Below are positions 8,665 through 16,191 of a stretch of 37,043 nucleotides of DNA, piece after piece. Numbering within the stretch: position 1 is the first letter of the stretch; each line of letters opens with the position of its first letter. The notes beneath the pieces were generated by a model. It was not told the origin of the DNA. It saw nothing but the letters and a program-made list of their open reading frames with translations, and searched no databases. This stretch comes from JAYOEY01 sp038120295. Its GTDB lineage: Bacteria; Pseudomonadota; Alphaproteobacteria; MPNO01; UBA2964. The translations under genes were made by a program, and so were the position numbers. The DNA is taken from positions 1-37,043 of the forward strand of contig JAYOLL010000030.1 in NCBI GenBank assembly GCA_038120295.1, written 5' to 3'.

Positions 8665-9351
8665 CTACTTCGGCCTCTTGTCGAAAAAGTCCGACACGGC
8701 CTGCGGGCCGCAGCGTTCCAGCAATGTACGAAACGTCTCGTCGTCGCGTTCGCGCCAGGACAGGCGTTCGCTGTAGAACGGCAGCTTGTCGCCCTTCATG
8801 CGGCGTTCCAGCCCGTCGAGCGCGCGTTTGAGCGAGTCTTCCACGTCCGCCGGGTCGGTCCAAGCGGATTTGTACAGAATCAGCCCGCCGCGGCCGAAGA
8901 TCCAGGTCATGTTGGGCAGGCATCCGTATGCCTGGTGCGCGTCGCCTTCAAGCGTATCGAGCAGGATCTGCCTTTTGACACCGACGACGCTCCGCAGCGC
9001 CTTCGCGTTTTCGCGCTTGCCGTCCATTGATGTGTGATGGCGGTAAATTTCGCCCGGATGGGCTTCCCTTGTGTATACGAACACCGAGCGCACGGCCCGG
9101 TCTGCAAAGCGGTCGGCGATGGAATCCATCGCTTCGCCCGCCAGCGTGCAGTAGGGTCACGTGAAGGAGCCGAACTCCACCAGCGTGACGCCCTGGTTCC
9201 AGATGTCTTTCAGGTTCACCGTTTCGCCCGTATCGAGATCTTCCAGCGGAAAATCCGGGGCGCGTTCGCCGACATGCAGGTTCGCCGAGAAATTCTCGAA
9301 ATTCGGCCGCTCCACCATCATGTCGAAGACGCTGTAATTGTAGTCGCTCAT
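8665..9351 (-). CDS. Deiodinase-like/redoxin selenoprotein with in-frame TGA as selenocysteine 65
   Basis: The reading frame continues through a TGA at 9157-9159. Read as selenocysteine it gives a 228-residue thioredoxin-fold protein with GSFT-Sec-PYC at residues 61-68. In iodothyronine deiodinases and bacterial deiodinase-like proteins selenocysteine sits in the same GS-x-T-U-P context. A downstream VYTREAHPGE segment also matches the family's conserved V-Y-x-x-E-A-H block. Sec65 and Cys68 would form a U-x-x-C redox pair. The start at 9351 has AAGGA seven bases upstream. The second half could only be translated alone from an internal ATG at 9129, which would lack the N-terminal strand and active site. 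A SECIS-like hairpin lies 3' of the TGA. The substrate is unknown. It probably acts as a thiol or peroxide oxidoreductase rather than on thyroid hormone. Confidence 0.82.
9116..9132 (-). promoter_or_regulatory. Candidate bacterial SECIS hairpin downstream of the UGA
   Basis: A perfect 7-bp inverted repeat (GCGATGG / CCATCGC around a 3-base loop) begins 24 bases after the TGA. Opening the top G-C pair gives a 6-bp stem with a 5-base loop that starts with G and contains U. This is within the usual distance for a SelB-binding bSECIS. A shorter CGCU/AGCG hairpin nearer the TGA is an alternative. Confidence 0.5.
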
Positions 9352-9456
9352 GCAGCAATCCTTTCGATTTTATCGTGTCCCAATCTTGCCATCGGGACGA
9401 TTCGCCCTCTACCCTGTCGGGCGACATTCCCGAAATTGTGATCAGGTGAGACTAAA

Positions 9457-10395
9457 ATGAAAATCGTCGTTTACGGACCGGACAAAAGAACCGGCGTCCT
9501 TCAGGGAGACTCCATCGTCGATATCGGCAAGGCCACGGGCAATGAGGTGCTGTCCGATCTCGGCGCGCTGATCGAAGGCGGCAAGGCCGCGCTTGATGCC
9601 GTATCGTCTGCGGCGGAAAATCCCGGCGATGCAGCCATTCCGGCGGACGGCGTTCAGCTTCATGCGCCGAGGGCGCGCGGCGCCCGGGTCGCCTGCGCCG
9701 GCGGCAATTTTGCCCAGCACGCGATTGCCATGGCGCAGCGCAGGGCGGAACGCGGGGAGCAGAACCCGATCCAGGGCGATGCGACCGAATATGTGCGCGG
9801 CCGCGGTTTCTGGGGCTTCTGGAAGGTCGATCGCGAGTCGCTCGGCGATGACGGCACCGTGTCGTACCCCGCGCGCTGCACCCATCTCGATTACGAGGGC
9901 GAGGTTGCGGTCGTGCTGGGCAAGCAGGGCAAGAACATCAAGGCGGGCGAGATCGGCGATTATGTCTGGGGCGTGACGCTGCTCGGCGACTGGTCGATCC
10001 GCATGTCGCCGGAAGGCGGCCCGATGAAATTCGCGATGCAGAAGAATTTCGACAACAGCTGCTCGATCGGTCCCTGCATTGTGGTCAATGAGGTGGACCC
10101 GCTCGAAGTCGATCTCAAGACGCTGGTCAATGGCGATGTGAGGCAGGAATTCCGTTCAGGCGAAATGGCGTTCGCCTACGGCGAATATCTCGAATATCTG
10201 TCGAAGGATTTCACCTTCTATCCCGGAGATATCGTCAGCGGCGGCACAGGGGCCGGCACGGCGGCGGATTCTTCCGAGACCGGCGACGACGGCAAGCCCG
10301 TCCAGGACCGGTTCCTCAAGGTCGGCGACACGGTGGAAATCGTCTCGCCGCAGGTCGGGACGCTGACGACCCATATCGGGCCCAGCGACAGCTAA
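9457..10395 (+). CDS. Fumarylacetoacetate hydrolase (FAH) family protein
   Basis: 312-residue member of the FAH superfamily, whose enzymes hydrolyse or decarboxylate 2,4-diketo acids in aromatic and sugar-acid catabolism. The metal-binding acids are visible as E147 and E149 in LDYEGEV and D178 in LLGDWS, followed by the family's typical C-terminal PGDIVSGGTGAG turn. The length is that of the longer bacterial FAH-domain hydrolases. It is divergent from the selenoprotein gene (105 bp shared upstream region) and overlaps the convergent flavoprotein gene by 4 bp. The exact substrate cannot be assigned. The nearby ring dioxygenase and ACMSD-like genes make an aromatic pathway plausible. Confidence 0.85.
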   Translation: MKIVVYGPDKRTGVLQGDSIVDIGKATGNEVLSDLGALIEGGKAALDAVSSAAENPGDAAIPADGVQLHAPRARGARVACAGGNFAQHAIAMAQRRAERGEQNPIQGDATEYVRGRGFWGFWKVDRESLGDDGTVSYPARCTHLDYEGEVAVVLGKQGKNIKAGEIGDYVWGVTLLGDWSIRMSPEGGPMKFAMQKNFDNSCSIGPCIVVNEVDPLEVDLKTLVNGDVRQEFRSGEMAFAYGEYLEYLSKDFTFYPGDIVSGGTGAGTAADSSETGDDGKPVQDRFLKVGDTVEIVSPQVGTLTTHIGPSDS

Positions 10396-11600
10396 AGTAC
10401 AGGCGAGGGGCGGGGCATGCTCCGCCCCTGGACCGCCTGGCCGCAGGCGTAACCGGACGACCAGGCCCACTGGAAATTGAAGCCGCCCAGATGGCCGGTC
10501 ACGTCGACCGCCTCTCCGATGAAATACAGGCCGGGGACGTTCCTGGCCTCCATGGTCTGCGACGAAAGCTCCTTCGTATCGACGCCGCCGACGGTAACCT
10601 CCGCCGTGCGTAATCCTTCGGTGCCGAGCGGCGTGACCTGCCAGCGGTTGATCCGGTCGGCGAGCAGGCGGAAATTCCTGTCCGATGTATCGGCCAGGCG
10701 ACCAGTGCTGGATGTCCAGTCGGAAAAGGTTTGCGCCAGCCGGTTGGGCAGATGCCACGCCAGCACCGTCCGGATATCCCGGCGTGGCTCGTTCTTCCGC
10801 AATTCCCTGAGTAGCGCGAACAGATCGGTTCCCGGCATCAGGTCGACAGTAACGGTGTCGCCCTTTCGCCAGTAGGACGAGATCTGCAGGATCGCCGGGC
10901 CGCTGAGCCCGCGATGGGTAAACAGCAATGCTTCCGTGAAGCTGGTTTTTCCGAGGGAGACAGTGGCGTCGAGCGAAACGCCGGAGAGATCCTTGAAGCG
11001 CGACCACATGTCGGCGTCCCATGTCAGCGGGACCAGACCCGGACGCGGTTCGATCACGTTGAGCCCGAACTGCCGGGCGACGTCATAGGCGAATGTACTG
11101 GAACCCATCTTCGGGATCGACGGGCCGCCGGTGGCGATGACGAGGGATGGGGCCGTGAGATCGCCGCGGCCGGTCCTGAGAACGAACCGGTCCTCCTCCC
11201 GGGATATCCCTGTCACGCTGGCGGCGGTCCGGACCTCGATGCCGCGGGCTTCTTCCAGCAGCAGATCGATAATCTGTTGCGCAGACCCCTTGCAGAACAG
11301 CTGGCCGTGGTCGCGTTCTTCCCAGTCGATGCGATGGCGATCGACCAGCGCGATAAAATCGTGCTGGGTATAGCGTTTCAGGGCCGAAATGCAGAAGCGG
11401 GGATTATCCGACAGGAAATTTGCCGGCGACGCGTACAGGTTGGTGAAATTGGCCCGTCCACCGCCCGAGATGCGGATTTTCTGCGCGACCTTTTCGGCCT
11501 GGTCGAGCGTTAGCACGCGCAGTCCGCGTTTATACGCCTCCGCCGCGCACATCAGCCCGGCGGCGCCCGCGCCGACGATGATGACATCGTACTCGCTCAA
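10392..11600 (-). CDS. BaiN/HI0933-type NAD(P)/FAD-dependent oxidoreductase
   Basis: 402-residue flavoprotein of the HI0933/YhiN/BaiN family. The dinucleotide-binding GAGAAG lies at residues 10-15 and the family-specific GGGRANFTN at 46-54. A C-terminal FAD-contact segment GEAVDVTGHLGGFNFQ is typical. The start codon is TTG at 11600, supported by GGAGAAG just upstream and by the immediate DVIIVGAG strand. Members are often annotated as aminoacetone oxidases, and BaiN acts in bile-acid dehydroxylation in clostridia, but the role in proteobacteria is unsettled. It ends 4 bp inside the convergent FAH-family gene. Confidence 0.88.
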   Translation of the reverse strand: MSEYDVIIVGAGAAGLMCAAEAYKRGLRVLTLDQAEKVAQKIRISGGGRANFTNLYASPANFLSDNPRFCISALKRYTQHDFIALVDRHRIDWEERDHGQLFCKGSAQQIIDLLLEEARGIEVRTAASVTGISREEDRFVLRTGRGDLTAPSLVIATGGPSIPKMGSSTFAYDVARQFGLNVIEPRPGLVPLTWDADMWSRFKDLSGVSLDATVSLGKTSFTEALLFTHRGLSGPAILQISSYWRKGDTVTVDLMPGTDLFALLRELRKNEPRRDIRTVLAWHLPNRLAQTFSDWTSSTGRLADTSDRNFRLLADRINRWQVTPLGTEGLRTAEVTVGGVDTKELSSQTMEARNVPGLYFIGEAVDVTGHLGGFNFQWAWSSGYACGQAVQGRSMPRPSPVL

Positions 11601-11851
11601 TGGCGGCTTCTCCGAACTGTCCGAACCGTCATGTTCTCTTTAGCCGGGGTGCGCCCGAGGAACTCGGAAAGCATCGACGCCATCCGGTCGTACGACGCAA
11701 GAAGGTGGAGGTGAATATCGACAATCATCGCGCTGTTCCGGAAAGCTGGAGCGGTTCGGGGGGGACGATAGCACCGGTTGCCCAGCCCCGCGATTCCGAC
11801 CATCCTTGCTGCCATGAAAAGACAGCCCCAGGGAAAGACAGGAAGACCCGC

Positions 11852-12847
11852 ATGACCATCGATGTTCACGCCCATTTCGTGCCACCCGCCATTCTGGATG
11901 ACATCAGCACGCGCGGTGCGGAATACGGCGTCAGCCTGATCGAGCATCCGCCGGGCTGTCACTGCTGCAAGTTCGAGGGCGGCCAGCAGATCCGACCGTT
12001 CTTCGAGAATATCCTGAGCGTCGACCGGCGGATCGAGGCGATGGACCGGCAGGAGGTCGACCGGGAGGTCCTGAGCGTCTGGGCCGATATTTTCGGCTAC
12101 AGCCTGCCGCCGGAGCAGGGTGCGGCATGGCATCGCGTCCTCAATGACAACCTGGCGCGTATCGCGGAGGGGATGCCCGAGCGGTTTTCCTGGATGGGGT
12201 CCGGGCCGTTGCAGGACGGTGCGCTGGCCGCGAAGGAGCTGGAGCGCAGCAAGGCGATGGGCGCTGTCGGGGTGATCGTGGCGGCCAACATGCGCGGTGA
12301 AAATCTCGGCGACTGCCCGCTGGACGAGTTCTGGGCGGCGTGCGAAGCGCTCGATATGCCCATCTTTATCCACCCTGCATTGCCCGCATCGGAAGGACGC
12401 GCGCGCAATTTCGGACTGAACCAGATCTGCGCCTATACCGCGGATACGACCTTCACCATCGGATCGATGATTCTGTCCGGCGTGTTCGATCGTTTTCCGA
12501 AACTCGATGTCGTGCTGTCGCACGGCGGCGGCCATCTGCCGTTTCTGATCGGCCGGTTCGACCGCATGCACATAACGTCCGACCGCGCCATGACCGGCGA
12601 TGTCGCGGCGAAGCTGCCGTCGGACTATGTGCGTCAGTTCCATTACGACACGATCCTGAATGAGTCGCTGGCGCTCCAGTTTCTCAAGCAGGCGGTCGGG
12701 ATCGACCGGATCGTGCTGGGAACCGACGAGCCGTTTCCGGTCGGCGATCCCGATCCGCTGAACGTCCTGCGGACGGCTGGCTTCAGCGACGAGGAGCTCG
12801 ACCGGATCGGCGAAACGAACCCGAGGGCGCTGTACCGATCCCTCTGA
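11852..12847 (+). CDS. ACMSD-like amidohydrolase (decarboxylase type)
   Basis: 331-residue amidohydrolase of the 2-amino-3-carboxymuconate-6-semialdehyde decarboxylase family. Metal and catalytic ligands are H6 and H8 (VHAH), H174 (FIHP), H224 and H228 (SHGGGH) and D292 (GTDEPF). These enzymes decarboxylate, or in some members hydrate, aromatic and ring-cleavage acids. The ATG at 11852 is preceded by AGGAAG. The frame is open a further 84 codons upstream, but that stretch overlaps the divergent gene's regulatory region and lacks family similarity. The 251-bp gap to the flavoprotein start holds no gene I can support. A decarboxylase in aromatic degradation is likely; the substrate is unknown. 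Confidence 0.82.
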   Translation: MTIDVHAHFVPPAILDDISTRGAEYGVSLIEHPPGCHCCKFEGGQQIRPFFENILSVDRRIEAMDRQEVDREVLSVWADIFGYSLPPEQGAAWHRVLNDNLARIAEGMPERFSWMGSGPLQDGALAAKELERSKAMGAVGVIVAANMRGENLGDCPLDEFWAACEALDMPIFIHPALPASEGRARNFGLNQICAYTADTTFTIGSMILSGVFDRFPKLDVVLSHGGGHLPFLIGRFDRMHITSDRAMTGDVAAKLPSDYVRQFHYDTILNESLALQFLKQAVGIDRIVLGTDEPFPVGDPDPLNVLRTAGFSDEELDRIGETNPRALYRSL

Positions 12848-12871
12848 ACTGAAAATAAATTTTTGATTTTC

Positions 12872-12900
12872 TTGACTTTTTAAGGCGCAAGGTCCATCTA
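12872..12900 (+). promoter_or_regulatory. Possible promoter of the DEAD-box helicase gene
   Basis: TTGACT (12872-12877) is followed after 17 bp by CATCTA, which matches the -10 consensus poorly. The surrounding 60 bp is AT-rich, and transcription from here would give a ~165-base 5' leader. Long leaders are common for cold-regulated RNA helicases, but no specific leader motif is recognised. Confidence 0.35.
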
Positions 12901-13074
12901 AGCATTCTCAACTTGTCCCGCGACAGCGCGAAGCACGGTTAATCGCCGCGCCAGAGTCCCGGAAACAATCATAAAAATCAGCCCGTCCCGGCCGCGCCTG
13001 GGTCAGGGAAAATTGCCGGCGACGGTCCGTTCTTTACGGGAACCGCGTCGTTCGGCGCATAAGGAAAATACTTA

Positions 13075-14379
13075 GTGACCATCAGTAAATTTTCGGAACT
13101 CGGCCTTGCCGATCCGATCCAGCGTGCGCTCGCCGAGCGCAACCATGTCGTCCCCACACCGATCCAGGCAGGGTCGATTCCCCAACTTCTGCAGGGCAAG
13201 GACATGCTCGGTATTGCGCAGACCGGAACCGGTAAGACAGGCGCCTTCGCGCTGCCTGTTCTGCACCGTCTGTCGCGCAACAATGACGGGAGTTCTCGCA
13301 AGCCGAGAGCCCTCATTCTCGCACCGACGCGCGAACTCGCGATCCAGATCGCCGATGAAGTCCGCGCCTACGGAAAACATATTCATCTTCGCCAGACGAT
13401 GATTTTCGGCGGCGTAAGCCAGAAGCCGCAGGCTGCGTCGCTGAAACGCGGTGTCGATATCGTTATCGCCACCCCGGGTCGTCTGCTGGATTTGATGAAC
13501 CAGCGGCTGATCAGGCTCGATGCCATCGAATATCTGGTTCTCGATGAGGCGGACCGGATGCTGGATATGGGTTTTATTCGCGATATCAGAAAAATCGTGG
13601 CGGTTCTGCCGCAACAGCGACAGACGCTACTTTTTTCGGCCACCATGCCAAAGGAGATCGCTCGTCTTTCGGGCGACATTCTTTCGGATCCGGTACGGGT
13701 CGAAATAACGCCGCAGGCAACGCCCATCGAAACCATCGATCAAAGCGTCCGTTTCGTTGGCGCCAAGGAAAAGCTGAATCATCTGACAGACCTTCTTGCG
13801 GACGCCGAACTTGAACGGGTTATCGTTTTCACGCGTACCAAACATCGCGCCAATCGGGTTGCCGAGCAGCTCGAAAAATCAGGTGTCAGCGCTGATGCGA
13901 TCCATGGCAACAAGTCTCAGAACGCGCGCCAGAAAGCGCTTACGAAATTTCGGAAAGGCGAAAGCCGTGTTCTGGTCGCGACGGACGTTGCGGCGCGAGG
14001 TATCGATATCGATGGCGTCAGCCATGTCATCAATTTCGAAATTCCAAACGAGCCGGAAAGCTATGTACACCGCATCGGCCGGACGGCGCGCGCCGGTGCG
14101 AGCGGGGTCGCGATCTCGCTTTGCGATTCCACCGAACGGGGATATCTGCGGGATATCGAAAAGCTGATCAAACAGCGATTGACGGTAATCGGCGATGAAC
14201 CTGCGCCCGGCGAATTCGAATCTGCGCCTGAAAAGCCCAGAGGTAGGGGGCGGGGCGGCCCTCGAAAAGGCGGCAATGGACATCGGCATCCGGGAAATTC
14301 CGGAAACGGCGCCGCGAAGAAACGCAACCGCTCGAGCAATCGCAGACGGTCGGGCGCTTCCGAGCGCGCGGCGGCATAG
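13075..14379 (+). CDS. rhlE: RhlE-like DEAD-box RNA helicase
   Basis: 434-residue ATP-dependent RNA helicase acting in ribosome assembly or RNA turnover. Motifs appear in order: Q-motif region (TPIQ, 28-31), AQTGTGKT (48-55), PTRELA (84-89), TPGR (133-136), DEAD (157-160), SAT (188-190), ARGIDI and HRIGRTARAG in the C-terminal RecA lobe. A basic, glycine- and arginine-rich tail of ~50 residues follows, as in RhlE-type proteins that bind RNA. The start is GTG at 13075 with AAGGA 9 bp upstream, leading directly into the family's FSELGL opening. The gene symbol is by subfamily resemblance. Confidence 0.9.
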   Translation: MTISKFSELGLADPIQRALAERNHVVPTPIQAGSIPQLLQGKDMLGIAQTGTGKTGAFALPVLHRLSRNNDGSSRKPRALILAPTRELAIQIADEVRAYGKHIHLRQTMIFGGVSQKPQAASLKRGVDIVIATPGRLLDLMNQRLIRLDAIEYLVLDEADRMLDMGFIRDIRKIVAVLPQQRQTLLFSATMPKEIARLSGDILSDPVRVEITPQATPIETIDQSVRFVGAKEKLNHLTDLLADAELERVIVFTRTKHRANRVAEQLEKSGVSADAIHGNKSQNARQKALTKFRKGESRVLVATDVAARGIDIDGVSHVINFEIPNEPESYVHRIGRTARAGASGVAISLCDSTERGYLRDIEKLIKQRLTVIGDEPAPGEFESAPEKPRGRGRGGPRKGGNGHRHPGNSGNGAAKKRNRSSNRRRSGASERAAA

Positions 14380-14394
14380 ATAAGGCACATGTGG

Positions 14395-14418
14395 CGGTGG
14401 TCCGGCGGACCACCGTTT
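14395..14418 (+). terminator. Intrinsic terminator after the helicase gene
   Basis: A perfect 9-bp inverted repeat, CGGTGGTCC / GGACCACCG with loop GGC, is followed by TTT. It lies 16 bp after the helicase stop. The T-tract is short, so termination may be partial. Confidence 0.6.
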
Positions 14419-14430
14419 CGCCTGACAGGT

Positions 14431-14922
14431 TCAGATCGGGATAACCAGAAGCGTATCGATCCGCCGCGATTCCAGGATCACGGTGCGTTCACTGAATTTC
14501 AACTCACCATCCTGCTCGACGATGGTGTCGAGATATCGTCCGCAGGCGAAGGTCATCATCGCACCTTCGCTCATAGTGCGGGTGATCAGGAAGTTCGACT
14601 TCGTCGTGTGGACGCCATTCGCGCTTTTCTGAATCTGGAGCGCGCTGACCGAATGGCAGTAGGTGTGCGGCTCGAAAATGTTGGCGGTGCGCAACGCTGA
14701 AATACGGTCATGGAACATGCCGTTGCCTTCGCAAAAGATCAGGCTGACGGGCATGTTGAGATCGGCGTTTTCGCGCGTCGTTACGCGGTAGACGCCGTCC
14801 TCAGTGAAATAATCCGGCCATTCCTCCAGCCGGTCATCGTCGATGCAGTGAATGTAATCGGCGTTGAGCGCTTCGATGCGCAGGCGCAGCGCCAGATCGT
14901 CGTCAAGTTCAGCTACGGCCAT
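14431..14922 (-). CDS. Aromatic-ring-hydroxylating dioxygenase beta subunit
   Basis: 163-residue small subunit of a Rieske non-heme iron ring-hydroxylating dioxygenase, with the cystatin/NTF2-like fold. It supports the alpha subunit structurally and has no cofactor of its own. The opening acidic helix followed by D-DDRLEEWPDYFTEDG is typical of beta subunits, as are the central DRISALRTAN and the closing ESRRIDTLLVIPI strand. Its start lies 3 bp after the alpha-subunit stop, consistent with equimolar production. No ferredoxin or reductase gene is adjacent, so electron-transfer partners must be encoded elsewhere. Confidence 0.9.
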   Translation of the reverse strand: MAVAELDDDLALRLRIEALNADYIHCIDDDRLEEWPDYFTEDGVYRVTTRENADLNMPVSLIFCEGNGMFHDRISALRTANIFEPHTYCHSVSALQIQKSANGVHTTKSNFLITRTMSEGAMMTFACGRYLDTIVEQDGELKFSERTVILESRRIDTLLVIPI

Positions 14923-14925
14923 CTG

Positions 14926-16170
14926 TCAGATCCCCATGCAGTCGCGCCAGCCCTTCCAGAAGCCGCGGACGGCGGCTTCGGTGACTCGCGAGCCCTCGCT
15001 CGGTTCGATGGCGCGGCCGCCCATCGGCATGACGGTCATTTCACTGCCATTGGCTCTGGCCGTTCTCTGGACCCAGCCGCCGACCGCGCCGTCCTCCATC
15101 GAGATAAAGCCTGCCGGGCCGACGAGGTTGTTGGCCTGAACGCGCAGCTTCAGCATGTCTTCGTCGTCGTCCTCGAAGCCGAGGATGGTCCAGATCAGTT
15201 CCGACTGGTTGGGGCCCTGCGGGATGAGCTGTCGCGTCGCGAGGCAATTCAGGATCTGTTGAACGACCAGCGTCGGGAACACGGTCTGGATCGAGTTGGT
15301 GACGTTGTCGCCCAGCTCCAGCCTGTGCTCCATCATTCGAGTGTCGCGGAGACTGTACTCGTCCTGGCGCGAACGGACCTTTTCCTTGCCGATCTCGTTG
15401 TCGGCGATATCGGTACGCTGGGTATAGCTCAGATGATGCCAGCCGCTGTCGCTGATCTTGATGCCGCCGCCCATTGTCGGGCGCACTACGCCGAACGTGT
15501 TGTGGAACACGTGGAGCAGGCTTGCGTGATACGAATCCTTGTTGTTCTCGACATAGAGCTTCCAGTTATTGGGGAATATCTGGCTGTGATAGCCGAGAAC
15601 CTTGACCGGCTTGATCAGCACCCGGTCGATAGAGGCGACGAGTTCTTCGCCGATATATTCCGCCACTGACTCGGTTCTGTCCGAGAAAGTGCCGAAGACC
15701 ATGCCGCGGAACCGTTCGACCCGGAGCTTCTCCAGCCCGTGCTGGCTGTTGTCGAATTCTTCCGTCAGTCCGCCCTTGCCGCCGACGCCGCGCTTGAACG
15801 CCACGGACTGAAGGTCCCCGCGAAGGTTGTATACCCAGTTGTGATATACGCAGCTCAGTTCCGAGACATTGCCGCGCGGCTTGTAACAGACCAGTGAGCC
15901 CTTGTGGGCGCATCGGTTGACCATGGCGTTGATGTCGCCGTTTTCGTCCCGCACCACGATGATCGGTGTATCGCCGGCATAGGTCGTCTTGTAGTCGCCG
16001 TTACTGGGAACTTCGCATTCGAGGCAGAGATAGTTCCAGACAGGTCCGCGAAAGATGCGCTCCTGTTCGAGCGCATACAGATTTTCGTCGGTATAGACCT
16101 GATACGGCGCCCGGGAGGTATCGTCGTGGGGCCAGACGAATTCCGGCGCATTGGTCTGTAACGTGTCCAT
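14926..16170 (-). CDS. Aromatic-ring-hydroxylating dioxygenase alpha subunit (Rieske)
   Basis: 414-residue catalytic subunit. The Rieske [2Fe-2S] ligands are C87-x-H89 and C107-x2-H110. Mononuclear iron ligands fit H214 and H219 in KDSYHASLLH, with a C-terminal Asp expected later. The ATG at 16170 is chosen because GGAGGAG lies six bases upstream; that sequence would otherwise be read as codons from an upstream TTG. It sits between an aldehyde dehydrogenase and the beta subunit in one minus-strand operon. The operon probably oxidises an aromatic acid or amine to a dihydrodiol or catechol. The substrate is not determinable from sequence. Confidence 0.92.
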   Translation of the reverse strand: MDTLQTNAPEFVWPHDDTSRAPYQVYTDENLYALEQERIFRGPVWNYLCLECEVPSNGDYKTTYAGDTPIIVVRDENGDINAMVNRCAHKGSLVCYKPRGNVSELSCVYHNWVYNLRGDLQSVAFKRGVGGKGGLTEEFDNSQHGLEKLRVERFRGMVFGTFSDRTESVAEYIGEELVASIDRVLIKPVKVLGYHSQIFPNNWKLYVENNKDSYHASLLHVFHNTFGVVRPTMGGGIKISDSGWHHLSYTQRTDIADNEIGKEKVRSRQDEYSLRDTRMMEHRLELGDNVTNSIQTVFPTLVVQQILNCLATRQLIPQGPNQSELIWTILGFEDDDEDMLKLRVQANNLVGPAGFISMEDGAVGGWVQRTARANGSEMTVMPMGGRAIEPSEGSRVTEAAVRGFWKGWRDCMGI

Positions 16171-16175
16171 GATAG

Positions 16176-16182
16176 TCTCCTC
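16176..16182 (-). promoter_or_regulatory. Strong ribosome-binding site setting the dioxygenase alpha start
   Basis: GGAGGAG on the minus strand lies five bases before the ATG at 16170. It makes the longer reading from a TTG at 16185 unlikely. Confidence 0.75.
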
Positions 16183-16191
16183 CAACGTGGC

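Noticed and set aside
8665..9129. Independent short protein starting at ATG 9129
   Set aside because: It would lack the first beta strand and active site of the thioredoxin fold; the frame joins cleanly through the TGA.
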